DNA from: an uncultured Altererythrobacter sp.
GTDB lineage: Bacteria; Pseudomonadota; Alphaproteobacteria; Sphingomonadales; Sphingomonadaceae
NCBI GenBank assembly: GCA_946885545.1
Contig: CAMPGP010000087.1
Coordinates: forward strand, 1 to 8,192
Length of the DNA stretch: 8,192 nt
Reading direction: 5' to 3'
Shown here in pieces: positions 1 to 6,953 of the stretch. The notes beneath the pieces are model-generated. The model was given only the letters and a program-made list of their open reading frames with translations. It was not told where the DNA came from and did no database searches. Numbering within the stretch: position 1 is the stretch's first letter; every line of letters begins with the position of its first letter. Both the position numbers and the translations under genes were made by a program.

Positions 1-2
1 TC

Positions 3-1304
3 GGCTCGCCGCTGGTCGTCGGCTACGGCGACGGCGAGACCTACCTCGGCTCCGATGCGCTCGCGCTCGCGCCGCTGACGCAGAAGATCGCCTATCTCGA
101 CGAGGGCGACTGGGTGGTGATCCGCCGCGAGGGTGCGCAGGTCTATGACGCGGAGAACAACCCGGTCGAACGAGAGGTCACCACCTCGGGCGCTTCGGCC
201 GCGGCGGTCGAAAAGGGCAACTACCGCCATTTCATGCAGAAGGAAATCTTCGAGCAGCCGACCGTCGTCGCGCAGACGCTCAGGAGCTACATCCACCAGG
301 TCGACAATACTGTCGCCCTGCCGCAGATCGACTTCGATCTTTCCGCCATCAGGCGTGTCACGATCGTCGCCTGCGGCACCTCGTTCTACGCTGGGATGGT
401 CGCCAAGTACTGGTTCGAGACTTTCGCCCGCGTCCCGGTCGACATCGATTTCGCGAGCGAGTTCCGCTACCGCGAACCGGTGCTGGAGGATGGCGGTCTG
501 TCGCTGTTCATCAGCCAGAGCGGGGAGACCGCCGATACGCTCGCCGCGCTGCGCTATTGCAAGCAAGCCGGGCAGACGATCGCTGTGGTGGTCAACGTGC
601 CGACAAGCTCGATGGCGCGCGAGGCCGACCTGCTGCTGCCGACCCATGCCGGCCCGGAGATCGGAGTCGCCAGCACCAAAGCCTTCACCTGCCAGCTCGC
701 AGTGCTCGCAGCGCTCGCCGCGCATCTTGCGGTGAAGAAGGGGCGGATGGACCGGCAAGAGGAGCAGGATGTCGTCCGCCACCTTCTGGAAGCACCCGCC
801 GCGCTCAACGCCGCGCTCGACCATGACGACGACATCGCGGGCATGGCGCACCTGATCGCTCCGGCGCGCGACGTGCTCTATCTCGGGCGCGGGCCGGACT
901 ACCCGCTCGCGCTCGAAGGTGCGCTCAAGCTCAAGGAAATCAGCTACATTCATGCCGAAGGCTACGCGTCGGGCGAAATGAAGCACGGGCCGATCGCGCT
1001 GATCGACGAGGCCGTGCCGGTGATCGTGCTCGCGCCTTCCGGGCCGCTGTTCGAGAAGACTGTCTCCAACATGCAAGAGGTGCGCGCACGTGGCGGCAAG
1101 ATCGTGCTGATTTCCGACGCCGAAGGACTGCTGGAGGCGGGCGAGGGCTGCCTGGCGACGATCCAGATGCCCAAGGTGCACCCGCTGATCGCGCCGCTCG
1201 TCTATGCCGTGCCGGTGCAATTGCTCGCCTATCATGTCGCCGTGGCCAAGGGCACCGACGTGGATCAGCCGCGCAACCTGGCGAAATCGGTCACGGTCGA
1301 ATGA
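3..1304 (+). CDS. glmS: Glutamine--fructose-6-phosphate aminotransferase (isomerizing), C-terminal part, 5' truncated by window
   Basis: GlmS converts fructose-6-phosphate and glutamine to glucosamine-6-phosphate, the first step towards UDP-GlcNAc for peptidoglycan and lipopolysaccharide, in the cytoplasm. The reading frame is open from the first bases of the window, so the start codon and most of the N-terminal glutaminase domain lie upstream; 433 residues are visible. The first 50 or so (GSPLVVGYG, YLGSDALALAP) are the end of the glutaminase domain. The first SIS sugar-isomerase domain follows, with CGTSFYAG, SQSGETADT and STKAF. The second SIS domain has LEGALKLKEISYIHAEGYASGE and MKHGPIALI, and the protein ends in DQPRNLAKSVTVE, the typical GlmS tail that helps form the active site and ammonia channel. 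All expected motifs are present and nothing looks broken. An internal GTG at 114 is not the start, because family similarity continues upstream of it. The stop overlaps the start of the next gene. Confidence 0.97.
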   Translation, partial: GSPLVVGYGDGETYLGSDALALAPLTQKIAYLDEGDWVVIRREGAQVYDAENNPVEREVTTSGASAAAVEKGNYRHFMQKEIFEQPTVVAQTLRSYIHQVDNTVALPQIDFDLSAIRRVTIVACGTSFYAGMVAKYWFETFARVPVDIDFASEFRYREPVLEDGGLSLFISQSGETADTLAALRYCKQAGQTIAVVVNVPTSSMAREADLLLPTHAGPEIGVASTKAFTCQLAVLAALAAHLAVKKGRMDRQEEQDVVRHLLEAPAALNAALDHDDDIAGMAHLIAPARDVLYLGRGPDYPLALEGALKLKEISYIHAEGYASGEMKHGPIALIDEAVPVIVLAPSGPLFEKTVSNMQEVRARGGKIVLISDAEGLLEAGEGCLATIQMPKVHPLIAPLVYAVPVQLLAYHVAVAKGTDVDQPRNLAKSVTVE

Positions 1305-1702
1305 AGGTTGGCGGCGGTTGCCATTGCGGGGCGATCCGCTTCGAGGCGGAAATCGCCCCGCCGGTCGAACTGCTCGACTGCAATTGTTCCGCGTGCAGCG
1401 TGACGGGGTTCCACCATCTGATCGTGCCGCACTCGCAATTCGAGCTGACGAGCGAGGAGGGATCGCTGACGAGCTACCGCTTCGGCACCGGACAGGCCGA
1501 GCATCTTTTTTGTCGAATTTGCGGGGTAAAGAGCTTCTACCAGCCCCGCTCGCACCCGGATTGCTGGAGCGTCAATTTCCATTGTCTTGACGATGTCTCG
1601 TCGATCGAGTGCACGGTTGCGACGTTCGACGGGCGGGACTGGGAACGGGCGCACGCTTCGCTGCACGGCGAGCGCGGCGATCATGGACCCGCTACCGACT
1701 AA
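1301..1702 (+). CDS. GFA-family zinc-binding protein (glutathione-dependent formaldehyde-activating enzyme-like)
   Basis: This 133-residue protein has the cysteine pattern of the GFA / CENP-V family: C7-H-C9, then C27-N-C29-x2-C32, then C71-x2-C74. These residues bind zinc in the family's beta-tent fold, and the length is typical. The founding member was described as speeding the joining of formaldehyde to glutathione, but most family members have no proven substrate, so no specific reaction is assigned. The ATG at 1301 overlaps the glmS stop as ATGA, which suggests translational coupling; no strong ribosome-binding site is visible inside the end of glmS. There is no signal peptide or membrane segment, so it is probably cytoplasmic. 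A short AT-rich patch (about 1504-1530, six T in a row) encodes the HLFCRICG zinc knuckle. Family assignment is firm; function and the link to glmS are unknown. Confidence 0.9.
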   Translation: MKVGGGCHCGAIRFEAEIAPPVELLDCNCSACSVTGFHHLIVPHSQFELTSEEGSLTSYRFGTGQAEHLFCRICGVKSFYQPRSHPDCWSVNFHCLDDVSSIECTVATFDGRDWERAHASLHGERGDHGPATD

Positions 1703-1751
1703 TCGCCTGAAACAAGGTCGAATCGCGCAAAGCTTTACCGGCCCATAACCT

Positions 1752-4127
1752 TTGCTGCGTAACAGCCGCCAGGTGACAGGGAAGCGCACAGAAAACGGAT
1801 TCGATCCTGCTAGCCTTTCGGTGAGGTCCATCCTGGGCTTCGGACGTGGCGGCCATGCCGACTGGCATCGCCTGCGGGGGCTGCAGCTCGCGCGAGTTTC
1901 AGGGGCATGGAAGCCTCGGCTCTTCTCGCACCTCTTTGCCGCCGCGATGGTCGCCTGGGTGTGCTTCGGCAAGATGCCCCACACATTGCTCGGAGGCTGG
2001 CTGGCCCTGGTGGTTGCAGCCGTGATTTTCGTGATGCGGCGCGATGCGAGCCTGCTCGACGCGGACAAGCGCAAGGTCAGCGAAGACGAAGTCCGCGCTC
2101 ATGGCATGCGGATAGGTCTGATCGGCCTGGTCTGGGCAAGCGCCATGGTCGGGCTCGGGCCCTTCGTCGGACCGAGCGAGAAATTCGTCATTCTCGCCGC
2201 CGTCGGCGGACTTTTGGCGGGTTCCGCGCTGGTCGTATCGGGTGCGCCGCTCGGCACGCTCGTCTTCGGCGCCATTGCCGGGATCGGTGCTTTCGTCATG
2301 CTTGCGCTCGAAGGGGCATGGCAGATGATGGGTCTGACCACGCTCTTCCTCGTCTCGGTAGCCTACGGCACTGTCGAGATCGCACGGATATATCTCTCGG
2401 CGCGCATCGCCGAAGTCAACGTGGCGGAGAAGTCCGAGGTCGTATCGATGCTCTTGCGCGAGTTCGAGGAGAACGGTGCCGATTGGCTGTGGCAGATCGA
2501 CACTTCGCGGCGCATTCGCGGGCCCTCACCGCGCTTCTCTTTCGCGCTGGGCAAGCGTCCGGAAGAACTCGAAGGTCAGTCGTTTCTCCAACTCGTCGCG
2601 GGCGATACCTGGGAAAGCGGTCAGTTTCCGCCGAGCCTCCACGATCTCGCGGAGCGGATGAAACGGCGCGAGAGCTTTTCCAACCTGCTGGTCAAGGTTT
2701 CAATTGGACGCGAGGCGCGCTGGTGGGAGCTGTCGGGCACGCCGCTATTCGAGGAAGGTGGCGCATTCGCGGGGTTCCGCGGCGTCGGCTCCGACGTCAC
2801 GCAGCAGCGCGAATCATCGGAAAAGATCGCCTATCTCGCGCGGTACGACACGCTAACCGGGTTGCCGAACCGGCTCATGCTCAACGAGGCGCTCGGCGAT
2901 GCGCTGCGTTATGCCAAGCAGTGGCGGACGCGGTGCGCCTTTCTGATGATCGATCTCGATCGCTTCAAGGCTGTGAACGATTCGCTTGGCCACCTCGTGG
3001 GCGACCAGCTCCTGGCGCAGGTTTCCTTCCGGCTGAAGGAGCTGATGGACGACGGCGCGCTCTGCGGGCGGCTCGGCGGCGACGAATTTGCCATCGTCGT
3101 GCGCGACGCGTCGGAAAAGAGCCGCGTGGCGGATATCGCAAGGCGGGTGATCGAGCGACTTTCGCAACCCTACCAGATCGACCATCACATGCTCTACGTC
3201 GGCGCCAGCGTGGGATCGGCTTTTGGCCCGCGCGACGGCAAGACGGTCGAAGACCTCATGCGAAACGCCGACCTTGCGCTCTATCGCGCCAAGGACGAGG
3301 GCGGGAGCGGGCATTTCAGCTACGAACCCGCGCTGCACGCCTCGGCCGAAGAACGGCGGAAGCTCGAGCAGGCTCTGCGCCGTGCGCTCGATCGCGGCGA
3401 ACTCACGCTCAATTTCCAGCCCGTGGTGGACGCGCAAAGCGAAGCGATCGTCAGCTTCGAGGCGCTGATGCGCTGGAACAGCACCGAGCACGGCTTCGTC
3501 AGCCCGGGCAAGTTCATTCCGCTGGCGGAGGACACGCGCCTGATCGTCCCGATCGGCGCTTGGGTTCTCGAGCAGGCCTGCCATGAGGCGACGCGATGGC
3601 CCGGCCATGTGCGCATCGCCGTGAACGTATCGCCGGAGCAGTTGCTGGAACCCGAATTCGCCAGCACCGTCGTGCACGCGCTGTCCGCGAGCGGGCTCGA
3701 CGCGCGCAGGCTCGAGATCGAAGTGACCGAAAGTATCTTCCTGCGTGATGCGAACATCGCTCGCAATTCGCTCGAACAGGTCATGGCGCTCGGCTGCACC
3801 GTCGCGCTCGACGATTTCGGGACCGGCTATTCCTCGCTCGGCTACCTTCGCAAGCTGCAGTTTTCGACCATCAAGGTCGATCGGACGTTCGTCCAGGGCG
3901 CCGCCCAGGGGAGTCCGGAAAGCCTCGCGATCGTTCGCGCGGTCGTCGCGATGGCGCAAAGCCTCGAGATGACCACGACGGCCGAAGGCGTGGAGACGGC
4001 GGAGCAGGCCGACATGCTGCGCACGCTCGGCTGCAACAAGATCCAGGGTTTCCATTTCGGCCGTCCGATGCCGGCCGACGACGTGCAGGTACTGTTCCGC
4101 AACCTTGAGGTGCGGCTGACCGCCTAG
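1752..4127 (+). CDS. Membrane-anchored PAS-GGDEF-EAL cyclic di-GMP cyclase/phosphodiesterase
   Basis: This is a cyclic di-GMP turnover protein of the inner membrane. Numbering is from the TTG at 1752. About six hydrophobic segments lie at residues 57-73, 79-95, 119-137, 145-163, 167-186 and 190-208. A PAS-like domain follows at about 241-352 (ADWLWQID, GVGSDVTQQRE). A GGDEF domain covers about 361-520, with DTLTGLPNR at 366-374, metal-site DLDRFK and an intact GGDEF at 442-446. An EAL domain covers about 540-780, with EAL at 570-572, NVSPEQL, EVTES, DDFGTGYSS from 687 and EGVET at 745-749. Both catalytic centres look complete. The inhibitory RxxD site usually found just before GGDEF is replaced by DDGA, so feedback inhibition is probably lost. 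The start is uncertain: TTG 1752, GTG 1773 or GTG 1821 are all in frame, none has a clear Shine-Dalgarno, and the first in-frame ATG (1947) lies inside the first membrane segment. The stop lies 4 bases from the convergent purQ stop. Confidence 0.93.
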   Translation: MLRNSRQVTGKRTENGFDPASLSVRSILGFGRGGHADWHRLRGLQLARVSGAWKPRLFSHLFAAAMVAWVCFGKMPHTLLGGWLALVVAAVIFVMRRDASLLDADKRKVSEDEVRAHGMRIGLIGLVWASAMVGLGPFVGPSEKFVILAAVGGLLAGSALVVSGAPLGTLVFGAIAGIGAFVMLALEGAWQMMGLTTLFLVSVAYGTVEIARIYLSARIAEVNVAEKSEVVSMLLREFEENGADWLWQIDTSRRIRGPSPRFSFALGKRPEELEGQSFLQLVAGDTWESGQFPPSLHDLAERMKRRESFSNLLVKVSIGREARWWELSGTPLFEEGGAFAGFRGVGSDVTQQRESSEKIAYLARYDTLTGLPNRLMLNEALGDALRYAKQWRTRCAFLMIDLDRFKAVNDSLGHLVGDQLLAQVSFRLKELMDDGALCGRLGGDEFAIVVRDASEKSRVADIARRVIERLSQPYQIDHHMLYVGASVGSAFGPRDGKTVEDLMRNADLALYRAKDEGGSGHFSYEPALHASAEERRKLEQALRRALDRGELTLNFQPVVDAQSEAIVSFEALMRWNSTEHGFVSPGKFIPLAEDTRLIVPIGAWVLEQACHEATRWPGHVRIAVNVSPEQLLEPEFASTVVHALSASGLDARRLEIEVTESIFLRDANIARNSLEQVMALGCTVALDDFGTGYSSLGYLRKLQFSTIKVDRTFVQGAAQGSPESLAIVRAVVAMAQSLEMTTTAEGVETAEQADMLRTLGCNKIQGFHFGRPMPADDVQVLFRNLEVRLTA

Positions 4128-4131
4128 GCCC

Positions 4132-4809
4132 TCACGCCGCCACCAAGCCCTTCACCGCGCTTTCGAACAGTCCGCGACCGTCGCTGCCGCCGTGGTCCGG
4201 TTCGATCGCGCGCTCGGGATGGGGCATCATGCCGAGGACGTTGCCCGCGCCGTTCAGGATACCTGCGATGTCGCGGCGCGATCCGTTGACGCTGTCGAGA
4301 TAGCGGAACGCCACCCTGCCTTCGCCTTCGAGGCGATCGAGCGTCTGATCGTCGGCGAAGTAATTGCCGTCGTGATGCGCGACCGGAAGCATGATTTCCT
4401 GCCCGCTGTCGTAGCCGCCGGTAAACAGCGACTGGCTGTTTTCCACCCGTAGCGGAGCGGTGCGGCAAGTGAAGTTGAGCTGGGCATTGCGCATCAGCGC
4501 GCCGGGCAGCAGACCGCTCTCGGTCAGCACCTGGAATCCGTTGCACACGCCAAGCACCGGCACGCCGCGCCCGGCCGCTTCGATCACCGCGCGCATGATC
4601 GGGCTGCGGCTCGCGATCGCGCCGCAGCGCAGGTAGTCGCCGTAGGAAAATCCGCCCGGCACTGCGATGAAATCCAGCCGCTCGGGCAGTTCGGCGTCGC
4701 CGTGCCACACGCGAAGCGCTGGCGTGCCGGAAACCTTTTCCAGCGCCACCGCCATGTCGCGGTCGCAGTTGGAGCCGGGAAAGGTGATGACCGCCGCGCG
4801 GAAGGCCAT
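4132..4809 (-). CDS. purQ: Phosphoribosylformylglycinamidine synthase, glutaminase subunit PurQ
   Basis: PurQ is the class I glutamine amidotransferase subunit of FGAM synthase. It releases ammonia from glutamine, which PurL uses to turn FGAR into FGAM in purine synthesis; PurS bridges the two. The 225-residue protein begins with the family hallmark [23 protein letters not shown] forms the oxyanion region, the nucleophile is Cys89 in GVCNGFQ, and the His197-Glu199 pair lies in HPER, so the full triad is present. Two adjacent ATG codons are possible starts, at 4812 (ATGA overlap with the purS stop) and 4809 (TGATG overlap). I chose 4809 because a GGAGA ribosome-binding site inside the end of purS is then better spaced and the protein start matches the family. 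The frame stays open upstream to 4875, but that part is the purS coding region read in another frame. No purL follows: the next gene converges from the other strand. Confidence 0.97.
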   Translation of the reverse strand: MAFRAAVITFPGSNCDRDMAVALEKVSGTPALRVWHGDAELPERLDFIAVPGGFSYGDYLRCGAIASRSPIMRAVIEAAGRGVPVLGVCNGFQVLTESGLLPGALMRNAQLNFTCRTAPLRVENSQSLFTGGYDSGQEIMLPVAHHDGNYFADDQTLDRLEGEGRVAFRYLDSVNGSRRDIAGILNGAGNVLGMMPHPERAIEPDHGGSDGRGLFESAVKGLVAA

Positions 4810-5048
4810 CATGCGGTCTCCGTCGTCTCGATGCGGAAGTTTTCGATCACCGTGTTGGCGAGCAGCTTGCGGCACATGTCCTCGAGCTGCGCCTCGGTGG
4901 TGCCGTCGGCGACGTCGAGCTCGATCAGGCGACCGACGCGCACGTCTTCCACGCCCGAGAAGCCGAGGCCTTCGAGCGCGTGGTGCACCGCGCGGCCCTG
5001 CGGGTCGAGGACGCCGGGCTTGAGGCTGACATGGATGCGGACTTTCAT
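4809..5048 (-). CDS. purS: Phosphoribosylformylglycinamidine synthase subunit PurS
   Basis: PurS is the small dimeric subunit that joins PurQ to PurL in the three-part FGAM synthase found in Gram-positives, archaea and alphaproteobacteria. The 79-residue protein matches the family in length and pattern: [17 protein letters not shown] at the start, HHALEGLGF in the middle, then the conserved LIELDV strand and [17 protein letters not shown] near the end. The ATG at 5048 is the only sensible start; GAAAGG lies 10 bases upstream as a weak ribosome-binding site. The stop overlaps the purQ start by one to four bases, so the two are almost certainly translated together from one mRNA. A promoter candidate lies about 45-75 bases upstream. 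Unlike the usual order, purC is not directly upstream: a divergent lipid-kinase-like gene separates them. Confidence 0.97.
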   Translation of the reverse strand: MKVRIHVSLKPGVLDPQGRAVHHALEGLGFSGVEDVRVGRLIELDVADGTTEAQLEDMCRKLLANTVIENFRIETTETA

Positions 5049-5093
5049 GGGGCGGCGCGCCTTTCGCTAAGCTGGCTCGGGACTCGCGCGCAG

Positions 5094-5122
5094 CCTATGG
5101 CGTGCAAGTGCGGCCGGGGCAA
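5094..5122 (-). promoter_or_regulatory. Candidate promoter for purS-purQ
   Basis: On the minus strand, TTGCCC (5122-5117) and CATAGG (5099-5094) are separated by exactly 17 bases, placing a transcription start near 5087 and giving a leader of about 40 bases before purS. The same layout, including an identical CGCCATAGG around the -10 box, is seen upstream of tRNA-Phe. Matches to the sigma-70 consensus are partial, so this rests mainly on position and on the agreement among three sites in the window. Confidence 0.4.
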
Positions 5123-5132
5123 GCGGGCGCTT
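5121..5132. promoter_or_regulatory. Inverted repeat AAGCG-GG-CGCTT in the purS/lipid-kinase divergent region
   Basis: A perfect 5-base inverted repeat with a 2-base spacer lies in the 122-base region between two divergent genes and touches the -35 box of the candidate purS promoter. It could be an operator half-site pair, but an arm of five bases can easily arise by chance in GC-rich DNA. Confidence 0.2.
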
Positions 5133-5170
5133 GTTCATTTGGAAAGCCGGAGGCCCTAAGGATCGGCGCG

Positions 5171-6049
5171 ATGAAGATCGATCTCGTCTACAATCCCGCT
5201 GCGGGCAATTTCCGCCAGCCGCGGCTCGATGCGCTCGTCGCGGCGTTCACCGCACGGGGTGCGACCGTGACGCCCGTTCCCAGCCGAGTGGAAGGCGATT
5301 GGCTCTCCGGCGAGGCCGACCTCGTTTGCGTCCACGGAGGCGACGGGACCTTGCGCGACACGGTGCACGCTCTCGGCGACGCGGCAAGCCGCGTACCTCT
5401 CGCCATCGCGCCTTCGGGGACAATCAACCTCGTCGCACGCGAACTCGGCTATGCGAAGGATCCCTCGCGACTTGCCCAACAAGTGCTCGGCGCATGGGCA
5501 CGCGGACCGGAAAGCTGGGTGCGCGCACCGCTCTACCGACTGGGGACGATGCCGGTCGTGGCCTGTCTCAGCATCGGGCCGGACAGTCATGCGGTGGCCG
5601 ACGTTTCGTCAGCGCTCAAGAAGCGTATCGGGCGCTATGCCTATGTTGTCGCGATCATGCGCCAGCTTCGCCGCTGGCCGCGCGCCACGATGGCGATCAG
5701 CGGGGAGCTTTCCGACGGCACGCCGTTCGGCTGCGAGGCCGAGGCGGCGATCGTCTCGCACGGGGCGCTTTACGGCGGGCCGTTCAGGCTCAGCCCGCGC
5801 GCGGCGCTGGCGGCCGATTCGGTCGAGCTCATCACGCTCCACCGTTCGACCCGGCTCGGCACCATCGCGATGACGACCGCCGCCATGCTGCGCCTGCCGC
5901 TCGATCGCCTGGGTCTGGCCAAAATCCGCACGTGCCGCCGCGTGACCTTCGACCGCTGCGTCTCCCCGGTCCAGGTCGACGGCGACCACATGCCCGATTG
6001 CGCCTACGCCATCGGGCCGAGCGGGATGGCGCTCAGCTACGTGATCTAA
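5171..6049 (+). CDS. Diacylglycerol kinase-family lipid kinase (LCB5/YegS/DagK-like)
   Basis: The family phosphorylates diacylglycerol or related lipids with ATP at the inner face of the cytoplasmic membrane. The 292-residue protein starts IDLVYNPAAG, the usual first strand. The nucleotide-binding glycine motif GGDGT is at residues 56-60, followed by PSGTINLVAREL at 81-92, which stands in for the common PxGTxNDFAR. The C-terminal domain contains SIGPDSHAV, ALYGGPFRLSP, and near the end VQVDGD, matching the family's conserved Q-x-D-G element. No membrane segment is obvious. ATG 5171 is chosen because TAAGGA lies 8 bases upstream and the family similarity begins here; an upstream in-frame GTG at 5102 would add 23 residues unlike the family. 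It diverges from purS and its stop is 4 bases from the convergent purC stop, so it interrupts the purine genes. The exact lipid substrate cannot be told from sequence. Confidence 0.9.
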   Translation: MKIDLVYNPAAGNFRQPRLDALVAAFTARGATVTPVPSRVEGDWLSGEADLVCVHGGDGTLRDTVHALGDAASRVPLAIAPSGTINLVARELGYAKDPSRLAQQVLGAWARGPESWVRAPLYRLGTMPVVACLSIGPDSHAVADVSSALKKRIGRYAYVVAIMRQLRRWPRATMAISGELSDGTPFGCEAEAAIVSHGALYGGPFRLSPRAALAADSVELITLHRSTRLGTIAMTTAAMLRLPLDRLGLAKIRTCRRVTFDRCVSPVQVDGDHMPDCAYAIGPSGMALSYVI

Positions 6050-6053
6050 AGCC

Positions 6054-6857
6054 TTACTTTTTCGGCTTCGGGGAGCTGCGCAGCTTGCCGCGGTGGGCCG
6101 AGAGGTCGAACACTTCGCCGGGGCCGTTGTCCTCGTTCTGGAGAAGTCCGAGGCGGCGGGCGACCTCCTGATAGGCTTCTTCCTCGCCGCCAAGGTCGCG
6201 ACGGAAGCGATCCTTGTCGAGCTTCTCGCCGGTGGTCATGTCCCACAGACGGCAGCCGTCGGGGCTTATCTCGTCGGCGAGTATGAGGCGGCTGTAGTCG
6301 CCGTCCCAGATGCGGCCGAATTCGAGCTTGAAGTCGACCAGTCGGATGCCGATCGCGGCGAACATGCCACACAGGAAATCGTTCACGCGGATCGCCATGC
6401 TGGCGATGTCCTGCATTTCCTCGTTCGAAGCCCAGTTGAAGCAGGCGATGTGCTCTTCCGCGATCAGCGGATCGCCGAGGCCGTCGTCCTTGTAGTAGTA
6501 TTCGATCAGCGTGTGCGGCAGCGGCTCGCCTTCCTCGAGGCCGAGGCGCTTGCAAATGCTCCCCGCCGCCACATTGCGCACCACGACCTCGATCGGCACG
6601 ATCTCGACCTGGCGGACGAGCTGCTCGCGCATGTTCAGGCGGCGGATGAAGTGCGTCGGGATGCCGATGTGGCTGAGGCGCGTGAAGACATATTCGCTGA
6701 TGCGGTTGTTGATCACGCCCTTGCCGTTGATCGTGCCCTTCTTCTGGGCGTTGAAGGCGGTCGCGTCGTCCTTGAAGTACTGGATCAGCGTGCCCGGCTC
6801 GGGCCCTTCGTAGAGGATCTTGGCCTTGCCTTCGTAAATCTGGCGGCGACGAGCCAT
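6054..6857 (-). CDS. purC: Phosphoribosylaminoimidazole-succinocarboxamide synthase (SAICAR synthetase)
   Basis: PurC joins CAIR and aspartate with ATP to give SAICAR in purine synthesis, in the cytoplasm. The 267-residue protein has the N-terminal [12 protein letters not shown] strand with the phosphate-binding lysines and both family signatures: [15 protein letters not shown] at residues 86-100 and LVDFKLEFG at 173-181. [14 protein letters not shown] at 193-206 is the conserved metal/substrate region. The start ATG at 6857 is preceded by AAGGA about 8 bases upstream and begins the family alignment ([11 protein letters not shown]); the frame is open further upstream to 6998 but that part reads through non-coding leader. 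The tail SSPKPKK is basic. A promoter candidate and an attenuator-like pair of hairpins lie upstream. purS and purQ, normally next, are cut off by an opposed lipid-kinase gene, and the stops of purC and that gene are 4 bases apart. Confidence 0.97.
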   Translation of the reverse strand: MARRRQIYEGKAKILYEGPEPGTLIQYFKDDATAFNAQKKGTINGKGVINNRISEYVFTRLSHIGIPTHFIRRLNMREQLVRQVEIVPIEVVVRNVAAGSICKRLGLEEGEPLPHTLIEYYYKDDGLGDPLIAEEHIACFNWASNEEMQDIASMAIRVNDFLCGMFAAIGIRLVDFKLEFGRIWDGDYSRLILADEISPDGCRLWDMTTGEKLDKDRFRRDLGGEEEAYQEVARRLGLLQNEDNGPGEVFDLSAHRGKLRSSPKPKK

Positions 6858-6875
6858 CGGGAATTCCTTGGACAC

Positions 6876-6906
6876 AAAAAAGGGCACGCGAAAATGACAT
6901 CGCCCC
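6876..6906 (-). terminator. Terminator-like hairpin with T6 tract in the purC leader
   Basis: On the minus strand GGG-GCGA (6906-6900) can pair with TCGC (6891-6888) and CCC (6884-6882), with an 8-base loop and a 3-base bulge (GTG). Six T follow directly (6881-6876). This looks like an intrinsic terminator 18 bases before the purC start codon. It lies downstream of the candidate purC promoter, so it would act as an attenuator, or it could also end tRNA-Phe transcripts. The bulge makes it imperfect. Confidence 0.4.
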
Positions 6907-6944
6907 GGCTTGCGGGACTGAGTTGGTTCCGCAGGGTCCGGGGC
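6902..6944 (-). promoter_or_regulatory. Strong leader hairpin upstream of purC, overlapping the terminator arm (antiterminator candidate)
   Basis: On the minus strand GCCCCGG (6944-6938) pairs perfectly with CCGGGGC (6908-6902). Inside it TGCGG (6933-6929) pairs with CCGCA (6915-6911), leaving a 4/2 internal loop and a 13-base terminal loop. The 3' arm shares five bases, GGGGC (6906-6902), with the 5' arm of the T6-tailed hairpin, so the two folds exclude each other. This is the layout of an antiterminator/terminator pair. No known riboswitch class is recognised. Confidence 0.4.
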
Positions 6945-6953
6945 AGGAGGCCG

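Noticed and set aside
1265..2074. 269-residue minus-strand open frame over the GFA gene and the start of the GGDEF-EAL gene
   Set aside because: Antisense to two supported genes, no domain or ribosome-binding site.
1907..3586. 559-residue plus-strand frame inside the GGDEF-EAL gene
   Set aside because: Arg-rich shifted frame of a clear multi-domain protein.
2853..4055. 400-residue open frame on the minus strand opposite the GGDEF-EAL gene
   Set aside because: It lies wholly antisense to clear GGDEF and EAL domains, has no recognisable domain, and is rich in the Arg/Ala/Glu/His expected from reading GC-rich DNA backwards.
5131..5160. TTGTTC-N17-CCCTAA as a promoter for the lipid kinase
   Set aside because: The -10 box is poor and the start would fall almost on the ribosome-binding site.
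5102..5170. Upstream GTG start adding 23 residues to the lipid kinase
   Set aside because: The extra residues do not resemble the family, whereas ATG 5171 has a ribosome-binding site and begins the conserved first strand.
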